Shown here piece after piece: positions 25,709-32,722 of a stretch of DNA of 35,480 nucleotides. Origin of the DNA: Pseudobdellovibrionaceae bacterium (lineage in GTDB: Bacteria; Bdellovibrionota; Bdellovibrionia; Bdellovibrionales; UBA1609); NCBI GenBank assembly GCA_015163855.1, contig JAAOIK010000031.1:1-35480 (forward strand), read 5' to 3'. The position numbers and the translations under genes were made by a program. The notes under the pieces are model-generated. The model did no database searches. It saw nothing but the letters and a program-made list of their open reading frames with translations, and was not told the origin of the DNA. The first letter of the stretch is position 1. Every line of letters begins with the position of its first letter.

Positions 25709-25855
25709 TTAATTACTTTTTTGAGAGGTTAATTGACCCAAATCTTGAGGAATAGGTTTTGGTCGTAAAATCACTGCCAGCACTAATACCAAAACAATAA
25801 GAATAGATAAACTTACCCATAAACGACCATGCCATAAACGGTGACGACTTTTCAT
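25709..25855 (-). CDS. 48-residue single-helix membrane protein
   Basis: This short gene reads MKSRHRLWHGRLWVSLSI and continues through one hydrophobic helix (about 13-33) to a tail with RPKPIPQDLG. Its ATG overlaps the stop of the upstream 66-residue gene as ATGA, and its stop is 2 bases before the ferric-reductase-Rieske ATG. That packing, the positively charged N-terminus and the clean helix support a real gene. A role as a small subunit of the Rieske membrane complex is inferred from position. Confidence 0.7.
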   Translation of the reverse strand: MKSRHRLWHGRLWVSLSILIVLVLVLAVILRPKPIPQDLGQLTSQKSN

Positions 25856-26052
25856 AATTTCCTTTTGTTAATAATGTACAGTAAGTACGGCCACAATAAT
25901 ATAGAAGCTGGCAATAAAAATAAACGAAACATTGGGCTAGAGACTTTTACCAAAGCATCCATTTTATGAATGGCTTTTAACAAGAAAAAAATAGAAAACA
26001 CCACTCCCAAAGAAAAATAAATACCCATTGCATATAAAAAGATACTTGCCAT
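25852..26052 (-). CDS. 66-residue membrane protein, first gene of the Rieske operon
   Basis: Two hydrophobic segments (about 4-26 and 43-60) flank a short loop with KAIHKMDALVKVSS, and the C-terminus LLPASILLWPYLLYIINKRK is basic. AAAGGG lies 6 bases before the ATG. I recall similar small proteins with an LP..LLWP motif in redox gene clusters but cannot name a family. It is followed by an ATGA overlap with the next small gene. It is divergent from the CoA-transferase genes across a 253-bp gap, which must hold promoters for both sides; I see no decisive elements there. Confidence 0.72.
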   Translation of the reverse strand: MASIFLYAMGIYFSLGVVFSIFFLLKAIHKMDALVKVSSPMFRLFLLPASILLWPYLLYIINKRKL

Positions 26053-26305
26053 ACTTACCCTTTAAAAAATTTAAGACCCTTATTTATCACCACATCTTTT
26101 CTATAAAAAAACCTGTGGCTTTGCTTTATTAAAATAACCTAAATTACTAAAAAAACAAGAGATTCTGTTATTTATTATTTATACAATTGCTGTAAATACA
26201 AGCTAAATCTTTTTCTTAAAAATAAGCAGCTTATAGCTTTTGTGCCTAGACAAATTCACTGCTTCCGTTTATAGAAAGTTATACATTATTTAAAAAGGTA
26301 TAAAT

Positions 26306-27022
26306 ATGAAAAACTCCTCCTCTACAACATCTAAAGTGTATGAAAATGCCGAAGCAGCCATTGCAGATATTACTAGTAATACAAATATATTAGTTGGTGG
26401 ATTTGGACTTTGTGGAATTCCCGAAAATTTAATTAATGCTTTAAGTAAGAAAAAAGAAATAACCGGACTAACTTGTATTTCTAATAATGCGGGAGTAGAT
26501 GATTTTGGCTTAGGCTTACTATTAAAAAATAAACAAATTAAAAAAATGATAGCCAGTTATGTTGGAGAAAATGATTTATTTGCTCAACAATACCTTGATA
26601 AAGAGCTGGAGGTAGAATTTACCCCTCAAGGCACTTTAGCAGAAAAAATTAGAGCAGGAGGCGCTGGCATTGCGGGTTTTTACACCCCTACCGGAGTAGG
26701 AACTTTAGTGGCTCAAGGTAAAGAGGTAAAACAATTTAACGGACGCGATTATCTTTTAGAAACGGCCTTAACGGGAGACTTTGCTTTAATTAAAGCTTGG
26801 AAGGGCGACACCTTTGGTAATTTAATTTTTAATAAAACGGCCAGAAATTTTAACCCTATGATGGCCATGGCAGGAAAGATTAGCATTGTAGAGGTAGAAG
26901 AACTTGTTTCTGTGGGCGAATTAGACCCCGACCACATTCACACCTCGGGAGTATTTGTACAACGCATTTTTCAAGGTAAAAACTACGAAAAAAGAATTGA
27001 ACAAAAAACCATTAGCCAATAA
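26306..27022 (+). CDS. scoA: 3-oxoacid CoA-transferase subunit A
   Basis: Subunit A of a class I CoA-transferase that moves CoA between succinyl-CoA (or acetyl-CoA) and acetoacetate. The 238-residue length is normal. Visible features are [13 protein letters not shown] (31-43), [33 protein letters not shown], and [17 protein letters not shown] lies 7-8 bases before the ATG. Subunit B follows 24 bp downstream. Succinyl-CoA:3-oxoacid versus acetate/butyrate-acetoacetate specificity (atoD) is not resolved by sequence alone. Confidence 0.93.
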   Translation: MKNSSSTTSKVYENAEAAIADITSNTNILVGGFGLCGIPENLINALSKKKEITGLTCISNNAGVDDFGLGLLLKNKQIKKMIASYVGENDLFAQQYLDKELEVEFTPQGTLAEKIRAGGAGIAGFYTPTGVGTLVAQGKEVKQFNGRDYLLETALTGDFALIKAWKGDTFGNLIFNKTARNFNPMMAMAGKISIVEVEELVSVGELDPDHIHTSGVFVQRIFQGKNYEKRIEQKTISQ

Positions 27023-27046
27023 TTACATAACTACTATAAGGAAAAT

Positions 27047-27697
27047 ATGCCGTTAACTAAAGAACAAATTGCACAAAGAATATCTAAAGAAGTGAAAAAT
27101 GGTTTTACGGTAAATTTAGGAATTGGCATTCCCACACTAGTGGCCAATTATATTACCCCCGAACAAAATGTATTTTTACAAAGCGAAAATGGCTTATTAG
27201 GAATTGGCCCCTTCCCCACCAAAGACAAAGTGGATGCCGATTTAATTAATGCCGGAAAGCAAACTGTAACCTCTACTGCTGGTGCTAGTTATTTTTCTTC
27301 CGCAGATAGCTTTGCCATGATACGCGGAGGTCATATTGATTTAAGCGTGTTAGGGGCTATGCAAGTGGATGAAAACGGCGACATTGCCAATTGGATGATT
27401 CCCAACAAAATGATTAAAGGTATGGGAGGGGCTATGGATTTAGTAGCCGGGTCAAAAAATGTTATTGTGGCCATGCAACATACCGACAGAAAAGGAAATC
27501 CTAAAATTTTAAAAAAATGTAACCTCCCCTTAACAGGATTAAATTGTATTCATAAAATCGTTAGTGACTTGGCGGTAATGAGCATCACCTCTAAAGGCAT
27601 TGTTGTGGAAGAAATCATAGAGGGTATGAGTTTTGAAGAATTACAAAATGTAACAGAGGCAAAGTTAACTGCGAGCAAAGATATTAAGGCTATTTAA
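27047..27697 (+). CDS. scoB: 3-oxoacid CoA-transferase subunit B
   Basis: Subunit B carries the catalytic glutamate that forms the enzyme-CoA thioester: Glu47 in LQSENGLLG. Other features are NLGIGIPTLVANY (23-35), IRGGHIDLSVLGAMQVD and GSKNVIVAMQHTDR. The 216 residues are typical for the bacterial two-subunit form. AAGGAAA precedes the ATG. Together with the thiolase at 18188 it completes a route from acetoacetate to two acetyl-CoA. Confidence 0.94.
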   Translation: MPLTKEQIAQRISKEVKNGFTVNLGIGIPTLVANYITPEQNVFLQSENGLLGIGPFPTKDKVDADLINAGKQTVTSTAGASYFSSADSFAMIRGGHIDLSVLGAMQVDENGDIANWMIPNKMIKGMGGAMDLVAGSKNVIVAMQHTDRKGNPKILKKCNLPLTGLNCIHKIVSDLAVMSITSKGIVVEEIIEGMSFEELQNVTEAKLTASKDIKAI

Positions 27698-27701
27698 TTG
27701 T

Positions 27702-27732
27702 TTGACATAGCTAACAAGTGGTATATATCACT
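27702..27732 (+). promoter_or_regulatory. Candidate feo promoter overlapped by a palindrome
   Basis: A perfect -35 hexamer TTGACA (27702-27707) and TATATC (27724-27729) are 16 bp apart. An imperfect palindrome AGTGGTATATATCACT (27717-27732, two mismatched positions) covers the -10. The expected start of transcription falls at the feoA ATG (27736), so the message may be leaderless; no Shine-Dalgarno is present. The DtxR-like product of the third gene in the operon is the obvious candidate to bind the palindrome. Binding is inferred. Confidence 0.5.
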
Positions 27733-27735
27733 ATT

Positions 27736-27954
27736 ATGCCTTCTAATTTTACTTTCAATACCTATTTAACCATCACGGGCTTATCTGGTGATGAAAATAT
27801 AAAAATGCGATTAATAGAGTTGGGCTTTATTGTTGGGCATAGTTTTAAAATTATTCAACAGTTAAGTTTTGGAGAGCCTTTTATTGTAGAGGTTCAAGGC
27901 ACCACTGTTGCCTTACGCAAAAGGGAATTAAAATGTCTTCAAATTCAAAAATAA
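27736..27954 (+). CDS. feoA: Ferrous iron transport protein A
   Basis: FeoA is a small cytoplasmic SH3-like partner of the FeoB ferrous-iron transporter. The 72 residues from the chosen ATG include LSGDENIKMRLIELGFIVGH and the FGEPFIVEVQGTTVALRK segment typical of the family. The reading frame could extend to a GTG at 27718, but that lies inside the predicted -10 and palindrome, so the ATG at 27736 is preferred. It overlaps feoB by 22 bases. Confidence 0.9.
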   Translation: MPSNFTFNTYLTITGLSGDENIKMRLIELGFIVGHSFKIIQQLSFGEPFIVEVQGTTVALRKRELKCLQIQK

Positions 27955-29828
27955 TAGAAAAAAATATTCCTTCTGTTTTAATGATTGGTTCTCCCAACGC
28001 AGGAAAAAGCACTTTATTTAATAAACTTACCGACAAAAGTGCAAAAACTACCAACTACCCTGGCACCACAGTAGATTATACCACAGGTTATGCTGGATCT
28101 AACTTTAATGTAAAAATTAAATTTTTAGATACTCCTGGTATTTATTCTTTGCACCCAAAAACTGCGGAAGAAGAAATTACTCATCAACTACTTTTTAAAA
28201 ATACAGAAAATCAAAGTAAGAATTTAATTCTTTCTGTTGTGGACTCTACCCAATTTGTAAGACAAGTTTTAATTACTCAACAACTGATAGAGCAAGGTTT
28301 TTCGGTGATTGTAGTACTTAGCATGGTGGATATTTTAGAAAAAAATAACATTACTATTAATGTAAAAGCTCTTTCTGAAAAATTAAAATGCCCTGTGGTA
28401 CCTGTAAATATAAATAATGATGCCGATATTAAAGTTTTAATAAACCAATTACACCACCAAACTATTAATTCTAATTTAGGGCCTACACAAAAAAAAGCTT
28501 TATGGAAAGAAGAAGATTATTTTAACAATTTTTCTCGCTTTCAAAAAATAGAAAAAAATCTTTTTTCCTCCTCTGTAAAAAACTATTCTGCCAATATAGA
28601 TAAATATTTGCTTCACCCCATTTTAGGCCTAGTGTTTTTTATAAGTATTATGACTTTGCTTTTTGCCTCTATTTTTTGGATAGCTACACCCTTAATTGAT
28701 TCCATAGATTTATTATTTGCTAACTTGGGCGAATTTATTGTCCAAATTTCCCCCGATAGTTTATGGACCGCTTTTTTAGGAGAGGGATTAATTTCTGGAG
28801 TGGGGGCATTTATGGTTTTTGTACCTCAAATTGCCATTTTATTTCTTGGTTTAGGTTTACTAGAAGACAGTGGGTATTTAGCTAGGGCCTCTAGTCTTGT
28901 TGATAAACCTTTGTCTAAATTAGGAATGAATGGTCGTTCTTTTGTTCCCATATTATCTTCGATGGCCTGTGCTGTTCCTGCTATGATGGCCGCCAGAACT
29001 ATACCTAATAAAAAAGAAAAATTTTTAACTTTATTTATTTTGCCCTTAATGACATGCAGTGCCCGCATACCTGTTTATGCTTTAATTATTAGTTTTTTAT
29101 TTTTTGGAGAGTCGGTTTTTTTAGCAGGTTTTATTTTAGCACTGCTGTACTTTTCAGGGCTGGTAATAGGTGGCTTAACCGCTAGTATTATTAATCGTTT
29201 TTTATCACAAAAACAAAATTCCTTTTTTATTATGGAGCTTCCCTCTTATAAATTGCCTAATTTTAAAAAAGTAGTTAAACAAATGTTAATCCGCACAAAT
29301 AGTTTTATTAAAAATGCTGGCCCTATTATTTTAGTGTTGTCTATTATTATCTGGGGAGCCTCTACTTTTCCCAATTATAAAATAAAAAATACTAATGAAC
29401 GATTTCATAAAAGTTATGCTGCACAAGTGGGAAAAGTGATCGAACCCATTTTTAAACCTATGGGTGCAGATTGGCGAGTGGGCTTAGGTATTTTATCCTC
29501 CTTTGCGGCTCGCGAAGTTTTTGTATCTACCTTGGCCAGTGTATTTAACATTACCGAAGAACACGATACCGACATACACCAATCTTTATTAAGCACAATG
29601 AAAACCGCACGCTTTACTAATGCAGATGGCAGTGTTGGAAAATTAATTTTTACACTACCTTCTGTTTTAGCTTTATTAATTTTTTTTATGATTGCCCTTC
29701 AATGTATGGCCACAGTTAGTATAGCCAAAAATGAATTTGGTAACTGGAAGGTAGCTTTAATACAATTGTTTAGTTTTAATATTGTGGCCTATGTGCTTGC
29801 TGTAATAACTTATCAAGGGTTAAGCTAA
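27933..29828 (+). CDS. feoB: Ferrous iron transporter FeoB
   Basis: FeoB is an inner-membrane Fe(II) transporter with an N-terminal G domain. Visible are G1 GSPNAGKS (19-26), G2 NYPGTT (41-46), G3 DTPG (66-69), then the membrane part with GVGAFMVFVPQIAIL and the gate-type motif SMACAVPAMMAARTI. The 631 residues fit the shorter FeoB class. The G4 motif, normally NxxD, reads SMVD at 130-133, and the G5 region (VPVNINNDADI) lacks the usual Ser-Ala, so nucleotide specificity may differ. AAAGGGA precedes the ATG inside feoA. The stop overlaps by one base a short duplicated open frame that leads to the regulator gene. Confidence 0.94.
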   Translation: MSSNSKIIEKNIPSVLMIGSPNAGKSTLFNKLTDKSAKTTNYPGTTVDYTTGYAGSNFNVKIKFLDTPGIYSLHPKTAEEEITHQLLFKNTENQSKNLILSVVDSTQFVRQVLITQQLIEQGFSVIVVLSMVDILEKNNITINVKALSEKLKCPVVPVNINNDADIKVLINQLHHQTINSNLGPTQKKALWKEEDYFNNFSRFQKIEKNLFSSSVKNYSANIDKYLLHPILGLVFFISIMTLLFASIFWIATPLIDSIDLLFANLGEFIVQISPDSLWTAFLGEGLISGVGAFMVFVPQIAILFLGLGLLEDSGYLARASSLVDKPLSKLGMNGRSFVPILSSMACAVPAMMAARTIPNKKEKFLTLFILPLMTCSARIPVYALIISFLFFGESVFLAGFILALLYFSGLVIGGLTASIINRFLSQKQNSFFIMELPSYKLPNFKKVVKQMLIRTNSFIKNAGPIILVLSIIIWGASTFPNYKIKNTNERFHKSYAAQVGKVIEPIFKPMGADWRVGLGILSSFAAREVFVSTLASVFNITEEHDTDIHQSLLSTMKTARFTNADGSVGKLIFTLPSVLALLIFFMIALQCMATVSIAKNEFGNWKVALIQLFSFNIVAYVLAVITYQGLS

Positions 29829-29877
29829 TGAACACTATAAAAACTTACCAAGGATTAAGCTAATGAGCACTATACAA
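29808..29877 (+). repeat. 35-bp tandem duplication at the feoB-regulator junction
   Basis: Two adjacent 35-base units (29808-29842 and 29843-29877) match at 31 of 35 positions. Each contains the last codons of feoB (TYQGLS and stop), a TAATG stop/start overlap and the first codons of the regulator. The copy in between creates an 11-codon open frame (29828-29863, MNTIKTYQGLS) coupled by TAATG on both sides. Confidence 0.9.
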
Positions 29878-30363
29878 ACACCAATTACTCACTCCACTGC
29901 CCATTATTTGTGTGCCATTCATAAGCTACATGAAGATAATGGCTATGTACGCATGGTAGATATTTCTAAACTTTTAAATTTTTCTAGAGGCAGTGTTTCG
30001 ATTGCCATTAAAAATTTAAAAAAGAAAAATTTAGTAGAAGAAGACAAAAATGGATTTTTAAATTTATCTAAAGTTTCTCACGAAAAAGTGCACGAAATTT
30101 TAGCCAACAAAACTTTATTGTATTACTTTTTAAAAAACTTTTTGGGCGTAACTAAAAATACTGCCGAATTGGATTCGTGCTTGATGGAGCATGTACTAAG
30201 TGCCGAATCACAAAAAAAATTATTTTTATATATGAAAAAAATGCAAACGGCCGAAAAAGAAAACGGTAATAAATCTTGTGTAAAAACCAATTTAGATTTT
30301 TTAAATACCTGCTCTAATTTTAAGCAGTTTAAAGAAAGTCAGAAAGGGGACACTTTTATTTAA
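29863..30363 (+). CDS. DtxR/MntR-family metal-dependent regulator of the feo operon
   Basis: The 166 residues have an N-terminal winged helix-turn-helix (about 30-65, with ISKLLNFSRGSVSIAIKNLKKKNLV) and a dimerisation/metal domain with HEKVHEIL (His73, His77) and ELDSCLMEHVLS (Glu102, Cys106, Glu109, His110), the DtxR/IdeR-type metal ligands. It lacks the C-terminal SH3-like domain of DtxR, resembling MntR in length, and ends with a lysine-rich tail that has two more cysteines (139 and 150). Cys at the ligand position favours iron sensing. As third gene after feoAB it likely represses the operon when iron is sufficient. AAGGA within the duplicated feoB end serves as its ribosome-binding site. 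Confidence 0.85.
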   Translation: MSTIQTPITHSTAHYLCAIHKLHEDNGYVRMVDISKLLNFSRGSVSIAIKNLKKKNLVEEDKNGFLNLSKVSHEKVHEILANKTLLYYFLKNFLGVTKNTAELDSCLMEHVLSAESQKKLFLYMKKMQTAEKENGNKSCVKTNLDFLNTCSNFKQFKESQKGDTFI

Positions 30364-30377
30364 GGTAAGGTTGTGTA

Positions 30378-30467
30378 TTTAGGCAAATATAATTGGGTAA
30401 ACAGTGCTTGTGTTTTGTATATTTGCCTAAACTAAATTGAAATGGGCAGACAGTGTCTGCCTAATTT
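30378..30467. repeat. Inverted-repeat element downstream of the feo operon
   Basis: A perfect 14-bp inverted repeat (TTTAGGCAAATATA at 30378-30391 and its complement at 30418-30431) encloses 26 bases. A second hairpin follows at 30446-30462 (GGCAGAC, AGT, GTCTGCC). The loop of the first contains GGGTAAACAGTG, similar to GGGCAGACAGTG in the second hairpin. No clear T-run follows either stem. It may be a transcription end for the feo operon, an mRNA stabiliser, a small RNA or a copy of a dispersed palindromic repeat. Confidence 0.7.
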
Positions 30468-30576
30468 AATCTACCAAAGTCCTGTATTAGTATAGAACAC
30501 TTTAGCCTGCTTTCCCCTATCCGATAAAGATTATAAGCTCTTTACAGTAAGACGCTTTAATCAAATAAAGGGAAAC

Positions 30577-30771
30577 ATGAAAAAGTTATTAAGAAAACAA
30601 ACTATACCTAGTAAACTTTCTATTACCAAAGAAAAAGTTATTTGCCCTTTATGTAATAACCCCTTAGAAACCACTCATACGGCGCATTTTGCCGAAGAAC
30701 AAGTTAAAGAAGAAGTCTTTTGCCCACAATGCGAAATCACAAATACGGTGGACTATCACAGTTTGCAGTAA
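30577..30771 (+). CDS. Small zinc-ribbon protein, 64 residues
   Basis: Two CxxC pairs (VICPLCNN and VFCPQCEI), about 26 residues apart, form a likely zinc ribbon. The N-terminus is basic (MKKLLRKQ). AAAGGG lies 4 bases before the ATG. No known family could be assigned; it could be a small nucleic-acid-binding or regulatory protein. It is convergent with tsaE; its last codons are part of a 16-base tandem duplication (30756-30788). Confidence 0.65.
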   Translation: MKKLLRKQTIPSKLSITKEKVICPLCNNPLETTHTAHFAEEQVKEEVFCPQCEITNTVDYHSLQ

Positions 30772-30788
30772 GTCACAGTTTGCAGTAA
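30756..30788. repeat. 16-bp tandem duplication at a gene end
   Basis: TCACAGTTTGCAGTAA occurs identically at 30756-30771 and 30773-30788. It includes the last codons and stop of the zinc-ribbon gene, so the second copy repeats the stop in the noncoding gap before the convergent tsaE end. Confidence 0.9.
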
Positions 30789-30792
30789 AAAA

Positions 30793-31317
30793 TTATTTCG
30801 ATTTTGTATATTTAATTTGTCTAGACGAGCTATTTTTGTCTAAAAAATCTATATCTATGTTATGCACTTGCCAGCCAGGAAAAAATTTTAAAATAGAAAA
30901 TTTTTTAGACCACTCGATAATAACATAAGCATTATCTTCTTTAAAAACATCCCAAAAGTTAAATGATTCTAACTCATTTTCGGAACTTAATCGGTATAAA
31001 TCAAAATGATGAATGGTTAAACCTGCTTTTTGGTAAACATTGTGCAAAGAAAATGTGGGTGAACTAGTAACATTTTCTTTTTTGACATTACCTGCCTCTC
31101 CATTACCTGCCTCTTCATTATCGGCTGTGCTTTGCAAGCTTTGATCGCCAAACATTTGCTTAACAAATAAACTCACCCATTGTGTTTTTCCAACACCTAA
31201 AGGGCCATTTAATAATATAACATCTTTTTTTGAGCTAGATAATTTGTTAATAAACTCTTCACTAATCCAACAGTTTAAATCTTTAACAGAGCTTACAAGT
31301 TTTATATCTTCTGACAT
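30793..31317 (-). CDS. tsaE: tRNA threonylcarbamoyladenosine biosynthesis ATPase TsaE
   Basis: TsaE is the ATPase that works with TsaB and TsaD to make t6A37 in tRNAs reading ANN codons. The P-loop GPLGVGKT (38-45), SSPTF (85-89), HHFDLYRL (103-110) and VIIEWSKKF are all present. At 174 residues it is about 20 longer than usual, due to an insertion at roughly 60-82 that is rich in Glu, Ala, Gly and Asn. The insertion includes a duplicated EAGN encoded by two 15-bp tandem units (31086-31115). It follows glmM by 5 bases. Confidence 0.92.
   Translation of the reverse strand: MSEDIKLVSSVKDLNCWISEEFINKLSSSKKDVILLNGPLGVGKTQWVSLFVKQMFGDQSLQSTADNEEAGNGEAGNVKKENVTSSPTFSLHNVYQKAGLTIHHFDLYRLSSENELESFNFWDVFKEDNAYVIIEWSKKFSILKFFPGWQVHNIDIDFLDKNSSSRQIKYTKSK
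31086..31115. repeat. 15-bp tandem repeat inside tsaE
   Basis: CATTACCTGCCTCTC and CATTACCTGCCTCTT are adjacent, followed by a partial third copy CATTA. On the coding strand they give the repeated EAGN of the TsaE insertion, between the P-loop and the SPTF motif, a place where extra residues can be tolerated as a surface loop. Confidence 0.85.
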
Positions 31318-31322
31318 TTTTA

Positions 31323-32699
31323 TTAATTAATATTTTTTTCTAAAAATTCCGTCATAGTCGTTAAAGATTTATCTAGTAAAGCTTTGTCTTCCCCCTCTAA
31401 AAAAATACGAACTACAGGTTCCGTACCAGAAGGTCTAACATAAATGCGAGCATTGCCGCCTAAATTATCTTCTAATTGTTTTAATGTGTCTGAGTACTTA
31501 GGGATATCAGACAAAACCAAAGACGAATCCATAATTTTACTAAGTTTAACACTATGATTAATTTGCAAAGGCGTTTTAAAAATATTGCGCATTTGGCTTA
31601 ACTTTTTTTTCTCGATTTTCATTAGCTCTAAAATTTTTAAAGCCGCAATACACGCATCTCCTGTAGTACTGTGATCTAAAAAAATAACATGGCCAGAGTT
31701 TTCTCCCCCTAAAACACAATCTTTTTCTTTCATTAAAGCTACTACATTTTTATCACCAACCGGCGCTATATGTACTTGTATGTTTTCTTTTTTTAAATAA
31801 TTTATTAAAGCAATGCTACTCATAGGGGTTAATACCACAGCATCATTGTTTAAGGCTTTTTGTTTTTTTAAATCCATAGCACATAAGCCTAAAATATGAT
31901 CACCACTTAAAATTTGGCCTAGTTCGTCTACCATTAAAATACGATCGGCATCGCCATCTACGGCAATTCCTAAGTCTGCTTTGTGTTCAATCACGGCTTT
32001 TTGTAATGTACTTGGACATAAGGCTCCAAAATTTTTATTAATATTAAACCCGTTAGGATGATTACCAATATTAATAATCTTAGCCCCTAATTCTTCAAAA
32101 ATAGCAGGTGCTACTTTGTAAGCAGCACCATGGGCCGAATCCACCACTATTCTTAAGCCCTCTAAATGCAATGGATGAGGAAAAACATTTTTAACATGAA
32201 CAACATAACGACCCGAGGCATCTTCAATACGGCGAGTTCTACCTATGTCTTGAGGGCTAACTAAATATTGCGACAAATCTTTTAACAGTAATTGCTCTAT
32301 GGATGCTTCGGTTTCTTTAGATACTTTAAAACCATCTGCACCAAATAATTTAATGCCATTATCCATATACAAATTATGAGAAGCCGATATTACCACCCCT
32401 GCATCACAACGCATATTTTTTGTTAAAAATCCTACCCCAGGCGTTGGCAAAGGCCCCACTAATTGCACCGACACTCCCATAGAATTTAAACCACTAGCTA
32501 AGGCTTGCTCAATCATATAGCCCGAAATGCGCGTGTCTTTGCCAATTAAAACCATATGGCCCGAGCCTTTTTTATGAAGCTCTTTTTTTACTAAAACTCC
32601 TAAAGCTTGGCCCACTTTTAAAGCCACATCTGTGGTAATAGGAAATTGATTAGCTAGCCCTCTAATACCATCTGTTCCAAATTTTACTGGACTTTCCAT
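31323..32699 (-). CDS. glmM: Phosphoglucosamine mutase
   Basis: GlmM converts glucosamine-6-phosphate to glucosamine-1-phosphate for peptidoglycan and LPS precursors. The 458 residues show all four domains' signatures: FGTDGIRG (7-14), the phosphoserine loop VVISASHN (Ser107), the metal loop DGDADRI, the sugar-binding GGENSGH, and the C-terminal phosphate-binding RPSGTEPVVRI. It sits 23 bp after ftsH and 5 bp before tsaE, in a compact tilS-ftsH-glmM-tsaE block. Confidence 0.97.
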   Translation of the reverse strand: MESPVKFGTDGIRGLANQFPITTDVALKVGQALGVLVKKELHKKGSGHMVLIGKDTRISGYMIEQALASGLNSMGVSVQLVGPLPTPGVGFLTKNMRCDAGVVISASHNLYMDNGIKLFGADGFKVSKETEASIEQLLLKDLSQYLVSPQDIGRTRRIEDASGRYVVHVKNVFPHPLHLEGLRIVVDSAHGAAYKVAPAIFEELGAKIINIGNHPNGFNINKNFGALCPSTLQKAVIEHKADLGIAVDGDADRILMVDELGQILSGDHILGLCAMDLKKQKALNNDAVVLTPMSSIALINYLKKENIQVHIAPVGDKNVVALMKEKDCVLGGENSGHVIFLDHSTTGDACIAALKILELMKIEKKKLSQMRNIFKTPLQINHSVKLSKIMDSSLVLSDIPKYSDTLKQLEDNLGGNARIYVRPSGTEPVVRIFLEGEDKALLDKSLTTMTEFLEKNIN

Positions 32700-32722
32700 A
32701 TTAACCTTAATAAAAATATAAC

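Noticed and set aside
26053-26305. Small gene or RNA in the 253-bp divergent gap before scoA
   Set aside because: No frame with a start, ribosome-binding site and sensible composition, and no strong hairpin; it most likely holds two divergent promoters that I could not place confidently.
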